Below, one piece after another: positions 15,994-23,844 of a stretch of 64,000 bases of DNA. The notes under the pieces were generated by a model. That model saw nothing but the letters and a program-made list of their open reading frames with translations. It was not told the DNA's origin and ran no database searches. How positions within the stretch are numbered: the first letter of the stretch is position 1; each line of letters starts with the position of its first letter. The DNA is from RGIG4608 sp964413365. Its GTDB lineage: Bacteria > Bacillota > Clostridia > Oscillospirales > CAG-272. The stretch is from assembly GCA_964413365.1 (NCBI GenBank), contig CAYPRM010000006.1, forward strand, positions 1-64,000, in the 5' to 3' direction. Made by a program: the position numbers and the translations under genes.

Positions 15994-17268
15994 ATGGTTG
16001 AGCTTTTATCCCCTGCGGGGAATTTTGAAAAAATGAGGTCCGCTCTGCTCTACGGTGCGGACGCAGTATATCTTGCAGGCAGAGTGTTCGGCATGCGCTC
16101 CGCCGCGGACAATTTTACCAACGAGGAGCTTTTCGATGCGGTGGAATATGCACATTCTCTGGGCAAAAAGGTCTATCTCACGGTAAACACCATGCCGCAC
16201 GAGGACGAGTACGAGCTGCTTCGTCTCTATCTCCGCTCAATCTCACGCTGTCCCATCGACGCTATGATCGTCGCAGATCTCGGCGTTATGGCGACAATCC
16301 GTGAGATCATACCCGATATGGAGATACACATTTCAACTCAGGCGAGCATCGTCAGCGTTGCCGCGGCGCGTGCGTATATCGCGCTCGGTGCAAAGCGTCT
16401 CGTGCTTGCAAGGGAGCTGACTATTGACGAGATAAAGAAGATCCGCGCGGGAATTCCCGACGATATCGAGCTTGAGGCGTTCATACACGGCTCAATGTGC
16501 GTTTCGTACAGCGGCAGATGCATGCTCTCCCACCACATAACAGGCAGGGACGCAAACCGCGGAGCGTGCGCTCAGCCCTGTCGCTGGAATTACACTCTGG
16601 TCGAGGAAAAGCGTCCCGATCTTCCCCTTCCCATTGAGGAAAACGAGCTTGGAACGTTTATTATGTCCTCCAAGGATATGTGCACTATCGAGCACGTGCC
16701 CGAGCTTATCGAGGCGGGCATCAGCTCCTTCAAGATCGAGGGCAGGATGAAGAGCGCGTACTACACGGCGGTCGTTACGAATGCATACAGAATGGCTATC
16801 GACGCCTACTACCGCGATCCCGAGCACTACACGACCGATCCCCTCTGGATGCGTGAGCTTGAGTCCGTCAGCCACAGAGAATACTGCACGGGCTACTATT
16901 TCGACTATCCCACGCACAGCTCCCAGCTCACCGCTACGACGGGCTACATTCGCGAGAAGGCATATTTCGGAATTGCCTGCGAGCCTGACGAGGCGGAGCG
17001 CGCGGTGCTTGAAAGGCTCAACTCGGAGTGCTCCGACGGCTCGTCCTACTGCCTTTTTATGCAGAAAAACAAGGTGAGCGTCGGCGAAAGTGCGGAGCTT
17101 CTGACTCCAAACAGCGTCGGCAGGGCGTTCACCGTTACGGATATGCGTGATTCTGTGGGTGAGGTCATAGAGAGTGCGCCACATCCCTTTATGCACTTTT
17201 TTGTAAGGCTTCCCTTCACCGCTCGCACGGGCGACATCATACGCGCAGGCGAGGGGCAGAGAGCCTGA
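15994..17268 (+). CDS. Peptidase U32 family protein (tRNA hydroxylation protein TrhP-like)
   Basis: A 424-residue U32-family protein. It starts V-E-L-L-S-P-A-G-N-F-E-K-M and contains Y-G-A-D-A-V-Y-L, the G-S-M-C-V-S-Y-S-G-R-C motif near 165-175 and N-R-G-A-C-A-Q-P-C-R near 185-194, whose four cysteines coordinate an iron-sulfur cluster in this family. Despite the peptidase name, characterised members (TrhP, RlhA) take part in hydroxylation of tRNA or rRNA nucleotides with prephenate as a source, and this length and motif set fits TrhP/YrrO. ATG 15994 is preferred to GTG 15982 because GAGGTG lies at the right distance. It is followed 12 bp later by uppP. Confidence 0.85.
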   Translation: MVELLSPAGNFEKMRSALLYGADAVYLAGRVFGMRSAADNFTNEELFDAVEYAHSLGKKVYLTVNTMPHEDEYELLRLYLRSISRCPIDAMIVADLGVMATIREIIPDMEIHISTQASIVSVAAARAYIALGAKRLVLARELTIDEIKKIRAGIPDDIELEAFIHGSMCVSYSGRCMLSHHITGRDANRGACAQPCRWNYTLVEEKRPDLPLPIEENELGTFIMSSKDMCTIEHVPELIEAGISSFKIEGRMKSAYYTAVVTNAYRMAIDAYYRDPEHYTTDPLWMRELESVSHREYCTGYYFDYPTHSSQLTATTGYIREKAYFGIACEPDEAERAVLERLNSECSDGSSYCLFMQKNKVSVGESAELLTPNSVGRAFTVTDMRDSVGEVIESAPHPFMHFFVRLPFTARTGDIIRAGEGQRA

Positions 17269-17280
17269 TAGGAGACGGAT

Positions 17281-18189
17281 ATGCTTATTATCGAGCTGAT
17301 ATGGGCGATAGCTCTCGGAATTCTTGAGGGCTTAACGGAGTGGCTTCCCATAAGCTCCACGGGACATATAATACTTTTCAACGAATTTTTCCCACTCACC
17401 ATCGGTGCGGACGTTCATCCCGAATTTGCGGATGAGTTTGGAGAGATGCTTGAGGTGGTCATACAGCTCGGTGCGATAATGGCAGTCGTGGTGGTGTTTT
17501 GGAGCAAGCTCTCACCCTTTGGCAGGGGGAGGAGCGTATCGGAGCGTCGCGCGGTGCTATCCACGTGGCTAAAGGTCTGCGTGGCGTCCGTTCCTGCGGC
17601 GTTTGTCGGGATCGTGCTCGACAAGGCGGTCGAGAGCGTAACGGGCAAGGACATCGACGGCTGGCTCTACAACGCCACGGTGGTCGCACTGATGCTCATC
17701 ATCTACGGCGTGCTGTTCATAATAATCGAAAAAAGGAACGCAGGCAGGCGTCCCACCATTCTGACGCTCGATGAGATAACATACCCCCGTGCGTTGCTGA
17801 TGGGTGCGTTTCAGGCACTTGCGATAGTCCCCGGCACATCGCGCTCAGGCTCGACGATACTCGGCTCGATGCTCATCGGATCCTCACGCGAGATAGGTGC
17901 GGAGTTCACATTCTTTATGGGTATCCCTGCGATGGCAGGCGGAAGTCTTATCAAGGCGATAGGATTTTTCAAGTTCGTCGGCGGTGATAATTCCTACACC
18001 GTGCCGCTTGACGTTCCGTTTGATGCGTGGATAGTGCTCGCTGTTGCCACCGCGGTCGCATTTGCGGTCTCGATGGTCGCGATACGCTTCCTTATGCGCT
18101 TTGTCAAGGAACATTCCTTCGCTCCCTTCGGCGTATACCGCATCGTGCTCGGAGCTTTTGTGCTCCTGTACTTCTGGATAGTAAAATAA
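17281..18189 (+). CDS. uppP: Undecaprenyl-diphosphate phosphatase
   Basis: Polytopic membrane enzyme (BacA/UppP) of 302 residues that recycles undecaprenyl pyrophosphate to the lipid carrier used for peptidoglycan and other wall polymers; overexpression gives bacitracin resistance. Both signature motifs are present: E-G-L-T-E-W-L-P-I-S-S-T-G-H near residues 16-29 with catalytic Glu and His, and P-G-T-S-R-S-G-S-T near 182-190 with the key Arg. About eight helices are expected. It sits between the U32 gene and dusB with short gaps, so the genes form one transcript. Confidence 0.95.
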   Translation: MLIIELIWAIALGILEGLTEWLPISSTGHIILFNEFFPLTIGADVHPEFADEFGEMLEVVIQLGAIMAVVVVFWSKLSPFGRGRSVSERRAVLSTWLKVCVASVPAAFVGIVLDKAVESVTGKDIDGWLYNATVVALMLIIYGVLFIIIEKRNAGRRPTILTLDEITYPRALLMGAFQALAIVPGTSRSGSTILGSMLIGSSREIGAEFTFFMGIPAMAGGSLIKAIGFFKFVGGDNSYTVPLDVPFDAWIVLAVATAVAFAVSMVAIRFLMRFVKEHSFAPFGVYRIVLGAFVLLYFWIVK

Positions 18190-18212
18190 AATAACAATCA
18201 GGAAATCAAATC

Positions 18213-19235
18213 ATGATAAAGATCGGAAATACCGAATTGAAGCACGGCGTGATGCTCGCCCCGATGGCAGGCGCGACGGATCACCCGTTTCGCGAGATAT
18301 GCCGTGCCTACGGAGCGGAATACACCGTCTCCGAGATGGTCTGCGCCAAGGCACTATGCTATGAACAGCTGAACAAGCGTTCCCTTGAGTCCTCCCCTGC
18401 TCGCACAGCACCGCTCGCGGCGGTCTGGGAGGGTGAGCTGCCTATGGCGGTACAGCTATTCGGAAGCGATCCGCAGTATATGGCGGAGGCGGCGCGGCTC
18501 ATTGAGTCCAACACCTACCGCGGCACACGCTCGGTCGCTCCTCCGACGGCGATAGACATAAATATGGGCTGTCCCGTGCCCAAGATAGTTTCAAACGGTG
18601 AGGGCTCGGCGCTCCTTAAGGATCCTGCTCTTGCGGCAAGGATAGTTGAGGCGGTCGCAGGTGCGGTAAGGCTTCCCGTTACGGTCAAGATAAGGACGGG
18701 GTGGGACGCCTCGTCGATAAATGCGCCCGAGATGGCAAGGCGGCTTGAGGCGGCAGGGGCATCACTCATCTGCGTTCACGCACGCACGCGCGAGCAGCAG
18801 TACGCTCCGAGTGCCGACTGGTCGCAGATCGCCCGCGTCAAGGAGGCGGTGAACATTCCCGTTGTGGGCAACGGCGACATTTTCTGCGCGGCGGACGCTC
18901 CGAGAATGATACGTGAGACGGGGTGCGACGGCGTTATGATAGGTCGAGGCTCGCTCGGTGCGCCGTGGATATTTGAAAACGTCATCTCCCTGCTCGAGGG
19001 GGGCTGTGAGCGTGAGATCCCTCGCTACGAGGTAGTGAGCGTTGCGCTTCGCCACCTTGAGAGGATGGTCGAGGAAAAGGGCGAGCGTGCAGGCGTTGCG
19101 GAGAGCCGAAAGCACCTTGGCTGGTACATAAAGGGCTTCCGCGGAGGTGCGGAGATAAGGTGTGCGCTCAACAATGCACAGACGCTCGCAGAGATGCGTG
19201 AGATACTCTCCGCGCTTATTGATGCGGAAAAATAA
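18213..19235 (+). CDS. dusB: tRNA-dihydrouridine synthase B
   Basis: FMN-dependent TIM-barrel enzyme of 340 residues that reduces uridines in the tRNA D-loop. The start L-A-P-M-A-G-A-T-D-H-P-F-R, the catalytic-cysteine motif D-I-N-M-G-C-P-V-P-K-I-V (about residues 110-121), V-K-I-R-T-G-W, V-H-A-R-T-R-E-Q-Q-Y and the FMN phosphate site G-N-G-D-I ... M-I-G-R-G are all in place. Its sequence is closest to the DusB group typical of Firmicutes. It lies 23 bp after uppP and 21 bp before the trypsin-like lipoprotein gene. Confidence 0.95.
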   Translation: MIKIGNTELKHGVMLAPMAGATDHPFREICRAYGAEYTVSEMVCAKALCYEQLNKRSLESSPARTAPLAAVWEGELPMAVQLFGSDPQYMAEAARLIESNTYRGTRSVAPPTAIDINMGCPVPKIVSNGEGSALLKDPALAARIVEAVAGAVRLPVTVKIRTGWDASSINAPEMARRLEAAGASLICVHARTREQQYAPSADWSQIARVKEAVNIPVVGNGDIFCAADAPRMIRETGCDGVMIGRGSLGAPWIFENVISLLEGGCEREIPRYEVVSVALRHLERMVEEKGERAGVAESRKHLGWYIKGFRGGAEIRCALNNAQTLAEMREILSALIDAEK

Positions 19236-19256
19236 TTACGAATGGAGAAGTCAGAT

Positions 19257-20237
19257 ATGAAAAGAATAACATCCCTGATGCTCACGTTACTCATTCTTGC
19301 GCTGACGCTCAGCGGCTGCTTCAGCTTCGGGCTTGGTGATAGCGATATTGGCAAGTGCAGGGTGAATTTCTACGTTGAAGATATACTTTACAAATCGACC
19401 GAGGTGAGCATTGGAAGCACCGTTACGATGCCACGCGATCCGACGCTATCAAACATGGTCTTTGTCGGCTGGTTCACCGACGGACTGCTCTCCCACAGGT
19501 TCGATTTTTCGGAAAAGCTCCTTACGGATATAAATCTTTACGCGCACTTCACGCTCGATGCCGAGGCGATAACGGATATGGTACAGCAGACGAGCGCGCA
19601 CAGTCTTGTTACCATTTACAGCAAGTACTACAACACGGCGATGGGAGGTCTTATCGAAACGGAGTCCAACACCTCCCAAGGCTCGGGAGTAATTATAAAT
19701 ATTGCGAGCGGCTGGTGCTACGTTCTCACCAACTGCCACGTGGTCGAGTCGATGGAGGGCTTTGCAAACCAGAAGATAACCGTTGAGGACGTCTGGGGCG
19801 ACCAGCACGAGGCGCAGATCTACAAAAATCCGAAAAAGACCGACAGCGCGATCAGTGAGGCTTACGATCTCGCCCTCATCTGCTTCAAGTACACGCCCAG
19901 CACGGACAAGGAGCTTGTTGAGGTGCAATATGCGTCGAAGGATCCCAAGGTCGGCGATGCGGTGATCTCCCTCGGCGCACCTGCAGGTCAGAAGAATTCC
20001 CTCACCTGCGGCGAGATAGTCAGCTATCGCAGGATCGAGGTCAGCGATGGCGGTGCGCTCGATTTCGACGTCATCGTTCACGGTGCGGCTATAAATCACG
20101 GCTCGAGCGGCGGTCCGCTTCTCAATTCGCAGGGGCTTCTTATCGGTCTGAACTACGCAGGCTTTGAGGACGGCGAGTTCGGATGCGCGATACCCATCTC
20201 AAAAATCCTTGAATTTATGAATACATACACATACTAA
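19257..20237 (+). CDS. Trypsin-like serine protease lipoprotein with N-terminal InlB-type repeat
   Basis: A 326-residue surface lipoprotein (lipobox L-S-G-C). After the signal comes one Listeria-Bacteroides/InlB-B type repeat (about residues 30-100): V-N-F-Y-V-E-D ... F-V-G-W-F-T-D-G ... I-N-L-Y-A-H-F. The chymotrypsin-fold domain (about 110-326) has all catalytic positions: His in T-N-C-H-V-V, Asp in Y-D-L-A-L-I, and Ser in G-S-S-G-G-P-L. It resembles DegP/HtrA catalytic domains but has no PDZ domain. The combination suggests a cell-surface protease held away from the wall; the substrate is unknown. ATG 19257 (GGAG upstream) is preferred to 19242. Confidence 0.85.
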   Translation: MKRITSLMLTLLILALTLSGCFSFGLGDSDIGKCRVNFYVEDILYKSTEVSIGSTVTMPRDPTLSNMVFVGWFTDGLLSHRFDFSEKLLTDINLYAHFTLDAEAITDMVQQTSAHSLVTIYSKYYNTAMGGLIETESNTSQGSGVIINIASGWCYVLTNCHVVESMEGFANQKITVEDVWGDQHEAQIYKNPKKTDSAISEAYDLALICFKYTPSTDKELVEVQYASKDPKVGDAVISLGAPAGQKNSLTCGEIVSYRRIEVSDGGALDFDVIVHGAAINHGSSGGPLLNSQGLLIGLNYAGFEDGEFGCAIPISKILEFMNTYTY

Positions 20238-20240
20238 AAA

Positions 20241-20275
20241 AATAACGGTCGCTCGCGACCGTTATTTTTTATTTT
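20241..20275. terminator. Bidirectional terminator
   Basis: AATAACGGTCGC-TCGC-GACCGTTATT with flanking A and T runs, between the convergent protease and ECF-S genes. Confidence 0.85.
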
Positions 20276-20855
20276 TTCTAAATCCTATGACTCTTATTAT
20301 CACGGGCGAGAGAAGGGCACACATTCCTATCTCAAAAAGGAAATTTCCAAACGCCAATGCTGCAAATACCGCTATTCCGCTAACATTAAGTCCTAACATC
20401 TCGGCGATCCTCTCCGCGCTCGGCATAAAAAATACCACGCAACCGAGCAGAAATACCGCCGTATTGACAAGGGGACAAGCGATGGCAGCAGAGATCGCCG
20501 CGGCGGTTTTACCAAGTCTCTCAACGAGACGATAGACCAGCCCCGAGGCAAGCCCACAGAGCGTTCCCTTTGCAATTACGGTGATCACCGTTCCGGGGAT
20601 ACTGAACATAAAGAAGAGATTTCCCCCTCCCGTGATCAGCACCACCACTCCAAATACAAATCCAAGCCACGCGCCCACCGCAGGACCGCACATTGCCGCA
20701 CCGATTATTATCGGTATCAGCGCGATCGCGGTCGAGAACGGTCCGAAGAATGCCGTGTACGTTGCGAGGCACTGAAGCACGGCAACAAGTGCCGTCATCA
20801 GCGACGCGAGCACGAGAGTCTCGGTCTGCATCCTTCCGTTTCTTTGTTTTATCAT
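20262..20855 (-). CDS. ECF transporter S component, probably pantothenate
   Basis: Small hydrophobic protein of 197 residues with about six helices, matching the ECF-type riboflavin/pantothenate S-component family, which binds a vitamin and docks on a shared energising module. It is directly downstream of coaX (pantothenate kinase) on the same strand, which makes pantothenate the most likely ligand; this is context inference, since no ligand-binding residues are assigned. ATG 20855 has AAGGAG upstream, while the longer ORF to 20891 lacks one. The A-M-C-G-P-A-V-G-A-W-L-G-F-V-F-G segment is typical for the family. Confidence 0.8.
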   Translation of the reverse strand: MIKQRNGRMQTETLVLASLMTALVAVLQCLATYTAFFGPFSTAIALIPIIIGAAMCGPAVGAWLGFVFGVVVLITGGGNLFFMFSIPGTVITVIAKGTLCGLASGLVYRLVERLGKTAAAISAAIACPLVNTAVFLLGCVVFFMPSAERIAEMLGLNVSGIAVFAALAFGNFLFEIGMCALLSPVIIRVIGFRKNKK

Positions 20856-20939
20856 AAATTCTCCTTGCTGTCGCTCGCACCTGCGATGCAACGCATATAT
20901 TTATTTTCAGCCCGAGGGCTATCTGACAAAGATATTTGA

Positions 20940-21710
20940 TTATTTATTTTTTCTGTAAATTATATTAAGTCCCTTTAGCACAAGGTCGGGATCGCGGAGC
21001 ATACTGTCAAAATGCGTACAATGGGGCACTATCGCGTCCGCATATCCTCCCGTAACGAGGGGTGTGAGCGTCCTTCCCTGCTCGGCGCATATCCTGTCGA
21101 TCATTCCGTCGATCATTGAGGCGTTTCCAAACACGACGCCGCTCTTCATACAGTCGACGGTGTTCTTGCCAATGACCGTGGCAGGTGCCTCAAGCCCCAC
21201 TCTCGGCAGCTGTGCCGTTCCCGAGGAGAGTGCCTCAAGTCCCATCATTACGCCGGGGATTATCGAAACGCCGACAAACGCCCCACTCTCGTTGGTAGCG
21301 ATCATCTTCGTCGCCGTGCCGATGTCGATAATGAGCATCGGTGCGCCGTAAAGCTCTCTTGCCGCAACGCAGGAGCAGATGAGATCCGCGCCGACGGACG
21401 AGGGCGAGTCGCAGAGTATGCCGATCCCCGTCTTGATCCCGGGGGAGACCATCATCGGACGCACGCCGTAGGCAAGCTCTATCGCGCCGCGCATCGTGGA
21501 ATTGAGGGGCGGAACGACGCTGGATACGATCGCGCCCTCGACATTCTCCCTGCTGACGCCGTGGAGCGTCAGAATGTGAAGTATCTTGCTCGCATATTCG
21601 TCCTCGGTCTTGGAGGAGTCGGTGGATATCCGCACGACGAAGCGAAGCTCCTCGCCCTCAAAGCCACCGAGTGCAATACTCGTATTTCCAATATCTATCG
21701 CCAATATCAT
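20940..21710 (-). CDS. coaX: Type III pantothenate kinase
   Basis: First enzyme of coenzyme A synthesis, 256 residues, ASKHA fold. The N-terminal phosphate motif D-I-G-N-T-S-I-A-L-G is at residues 5-14, the P-P-L-N-S-T segment near 75 and the central D-I-G-T-A-T-K-M with catalytic Asp near 131-138; G-G-Y-A-D marks the C-terminal part. Type III kinases are not feedback inhibited by CoA. The start at 21710 has AAAGGCGG upstream and fits the canonical N-terminus; the ORF extends to 21737 without support. It is the first gene of a two-gene transcript with the ECF-S gene. Confidence 0.93.
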   Translation of the reverse strand: MILAIDIGNTSIALGGFEGEELRFVVRISTDSSKTEDEYASKILHILTLHGVSRENVEGAIVSSVVPPLNSTMRGAIELAYGVRPMMVSPGIKTGIGILCDSPSSVGADLICSCVAARELYGAPMLIIDIGTATKMIATNESGAFVGVSIIPGVMMGLEALSSGTAQLPRVGLEAPATVIGKNTVDCMKSGVVFGNASMIDGMIDRICAEQGRTLTPLVTGGYADAIVPHCTHFDSMLRDPDLVLKGLNIIYRKNK

Positions 21711-21743
21711 ATCAAATACCGCCTTTCCGTATTCCAAATAGGG

Positions 21744-21772
21744 ATTATACCATAAACATCGCCTCTTGTCAA
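21744..21772 (-). promoter_or_regulatory. sigma-A promoter of coaX
   Basis: Minus strand TTGACA (21767-21772), 17-bp spacer, TATAAT (21744-21749); both boxes are perfect. Confidence 0.85.
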
Positions 21773-21811
21773 ATGTTTTTGCACACCTTGCGCATTTTTA
21801 TGCGGTTTTTC

Positions 21812-21840
21812 TTGATTTTTTTGCGATCCTGTGCTATAAT
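21812..21840 (+). promoter_or_regulatory. sigma-A promoter of holA
   Basis: TTGATT (21812-21817), 17-bp spacer, TATAAT (21835-21840), 26 bp before the GTG start. Confidence 0.75.
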
Positions 21841-21865
21841 TGAGGCAGAAAAGGAGGTGGACACG

Positions 21866-22909
21866 GTGGATATCATTACAAATGCGGACTTTTCCTCGAG
21901 AATTTCGAGGGGGGAGCTTGAAAATTACATTTTTTACGGCGACGAGGACTATCTCAAGAGCCGCGCGGTCGATAGCCTCCGTTCCGCCATGGAGATCGAG
22001 GACTCGCTCGCGATATTCAATTTTGTGAAGCTCGACGTGCTCGATTACAGCTCCGAGAGACTGATTGACGTCCTCTCGATGCCGCCGATGATGGCGGACA
22101 GGAAGCTCGTCGTCCTCACAGGTCTTAATATCAAGAAAATGTCGGGCAGGTCAAGCTCCGAGCTTCAGGGTCTCATTGATGCGCTCGCACACCTTGAGGA
22201 ATTCGATTACAATGTGTTCGTTCTCCTTGTGGGGGCAGGCTCGATCGTCGAGGAGCTACCGAAAAAGCCGCCGACGGGCGCGCTAAAGCAGCTCTCCGAG
22301 ATCCTGCGTCCCGTCAAATTTGAGTCCCCGACGCCGCAAAAGCTCGCGCTTTGGGCAGGGCGGCACTTCAGCCACCGTGGCATTACCGCATCCGTGGCGG
22401 ACTGTGCGTACCTTATCGACTACTGCGGCAAGGATATGTTTACGCTCACAGGGGAGATCGAAAAGCTCTGCTTCTACGCTCGCTCGCAGTCGCGCACGGA
22501 GCTAAGACGTGAGGATATCCCCCTTATCTGCTCGCAGGAAATGGAGTACGGGGCGTTTGAATTTTCAAATGCGATACTCGACGGCAGGCGCGCTGATGCG
22601 CTCTCGATCCTCTCCGTTATGAAATTCAGGCAGCTTGAGCCTCTGATCATAATGGGCGAGCTTTCGGGCATCTTCTCGGATCTCTTAAGGATCAAGCTCA
22701 TGCTCCAGAGTGGAAATACCCCGTCGCAGATTGCGACTGCCACGGGAATAAACGTCCACAAGGTCAACATCTATGCCGCAAGTGCAAGGGGGCAGGAGCT
22801 ATCACGCCTCATTCGCATCTCGCAGATGGCGGCGGAGGCGGATCTTGCGATGAAAACACGCTTCGACTCGGGATATCTTCAGCTTGAGAGATTAATTTGC
22901 TCACTTTAA
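21866..22909 (+). CDS. holA: DNA polymerase III subunit delta
   Basis: Clamp-loader delta subunit, 347 residues, a normal length. The N-terminal AAA+-like domain starts with Y-I-F-Y-G-D-E-D-Y-L-K-S-R-A, the family's modified P-loop region, and P-P-M-M-A-D-R-K-L-V-V-L corresponds to the clamp-wrenching segment. The C-terminal collar domain is helical. GTG 21866 is chosen because AAGGAGGTGG precedes it by 5 bp and the promoter lies between it and the far upstream ORF start. It acts with tau/gamma and delta-prime to load the beta clamp at the replication fork. Confidence 0.92.
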   Translation: MDIITNADFSSRISRGELENYIFYGDEDYLKSRAVDSLRSAMEIEDSLAIFNFVKLDVLDYSSERLIDVLSMPPMMADRKLVVLTGLNIKKMSGRSSSELQGLIDALAHLEEFDYNVFVLLVGAGSIVEELPKKPPTGALKQLSEILRPVKFESPTPQKLALWAGRHFSHRGITASVADCAYLIDYCGKDMFTLTGEIEKLCFYARSQSRTELRREDIPLICSQEMEYGAFEFSNAILDGRRADALSILSVMKFRQLEPLIIMGELSGIFSDLLRIKLMLQSGNTPSQIATATGINVHKVNIYAASARGQELSRLIRISQMAAEADLAMKTRFDSGYLQLERLICSL

Positions 22910-22925
22910 TAAAAAAACAAAAAAC

Positions 22926-22960
22926 AATAACCGAGCCGAGGCTCGGTTATTATTATTTTT
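22926..22960. terminator. Bidirectional terminator
   Basis: AATAACCGAGC-CGAG-GCTCGGTTATT with A-rich and T-rich flanks, between convergent holA and the holin-like gene; it reaches the stop codon of the latter. Confidence 0.8.
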
Positions 22961-23186
22961 GGTCGTAATCGTCGGTGCTTTTGCTCTCCGAGATCGACTC
23001 CCTGTCAATACTTCCCTCGGTCAAAATGTACCCGAGCAGGACGCCGAGCGCGCCGAGGACGGTAAGGAGCTTTTCCGTAGTCAGCTCGTCCACGCCGAAC
23101 AGCACGCACAGCGCGGCTGCAAATGCGCCGATCGCCGCCCAGAGCTTTCTGCTCGTGAGCTTTCTTATGATATCCTCACGCTTCAT
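22953..23186 (-). CDS. Small holin-like membrane protein
   Basis: A 77-residue protein with two hydrophobic segments (about residues 13-30 and 39-56), a basic N-terminus (K-R-E-D-I-I-R-K-L-T-S-R-K-L-W) and an acidic, Ser-rich tail. This layout matches phage-type holins annotated in Firmicutes, which make lesions for endolysin release. It overlaps the upstream small gene by 4 bp (ATGA). No endolysin, terminase or other phage gene is nearby, so it is either a remnant or a domesticated pore-forming gene. The holin assignment rests on size and topology only. Confidence 0.6.
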   Translation of the reverse strand: MKREDIIRKLTSRKLWAAIGAFAAALCVLFGVDELTTEKLLTVLGALGVLLGYILTEGSIDRESISESKSTDDYDQK

Positions 23187-23410
23187 TTGACCTCCCCCGC
23201 CCTCTCGAGTGCCAAAATTCGCTTGTCGTGCTCCGCAAGCTCGCCGTAAAAGTGTGCATTCTTCGAGGTCTGTCTGTCCATCGTTTCCTTCAGCTGGAGC
23301 ACCGCGCTCTCAAGCCTCGAGAGCGTAGAGTTGACCTTGATAACGACGTTCATCACCGCTATAAATGCGGAAAGTATGCCGAACATTCCGACCGCTATCT
23401 CCCATGTCAT
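23183..23410 (-). CDS. Small coiled-coil membrane protein (XhlA-like)
   Basis: A 75-residue protein with one N-terminal hydrophobic helix (about 3-25) and a coiled-coil stretch rich in Leu, Glu and Lys (about 28-70). Size and layout recall XhlA/BhlA-type accessory lysis proteins or short phage tail-region proteins. It is coupled to the holin-like gene by a 4-bp overlap, which supports a joint role. Start at 23410 with GGGAG upstream. Similarity to XhlA is by topology, not by a sequence motif. Confidence 0.55.
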   Translation of the reverse strand: MTWEIAVGMFGILSAFIAVMNVVIKVNSTLSRLESAVLQLKETMDRQTSKNAHFYGELAEHDKRILALERAGEVK

Positions 23411-23516
23411 AGGCTCTCCCTTCCGAGCATTTCCGTTATTCCGATATCATTATATAACGGATATGGGGGCTGTGCGCGACAGATTTTTGTCGCAGAGAAA
23501 AAATTTGCAAAAGACC

Positions 23517-23545
23517 TTGACATTTTTTTCGCATTGTGATATACT
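23517..23545 (+). promoter_or_regulatory. sigma-A promoter of the valS leader
   Basis: TTGACA (23517-23522), 17-bp spacer, TATACT (23540-23545); transcription would start at about 23552, the 5' end of the T-box. Confidence 0.85.
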
Positions 23546-23551
23546 CACAGT

Positions 23552-23790
23552 ATATGAAACGCTACGACGGGAAGTAGTAGCGCGATCATCGCCGAAAGAG
23601 AGCAGGCGGTCGGTGCGAGCCTGCGGTATGAGATCGTGTGAAGTCGTCCCCGAGCGGTCCCTGTGAGCCACTGCGGCGGTTAGCAGAGAACGGGCACTCC
23701 ACGTTAAGGAGCCTTGAGTGCGCACCTCGGTGCGAAATCAGGTGGTACCGCGTTCCACGTCCTGATACGGACGTGGCTTTTTGTTTTTTT
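23552..23790 (+). promoter_or_regulatory. T-box riboswitch controlling valS
   Basis: Leader of about 240 nt between promoter and valS. Stem I carries the AGAGAG and GGTGCGAGC elements (23600-23625); a GTC valine triplet at 23643-23645 is a good specifier candidate. The conserved T-box sequence AGGTGGTACCGCG lies at about 23738-23752 and is followed by a terminator (CCACGTCC ... GGACGTGG then T-run, 23755-23790). Uncharged tRNA-Val would pair with the specifier and T-box bulge and favour antitermination. Confidence 0.92.
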
Positions 23791-23844
23791 GCGGTCAGCT
23801 ATAGGTTAAAAATCACAAGAAATATTAAGAAAAGGAAGAGAAAA

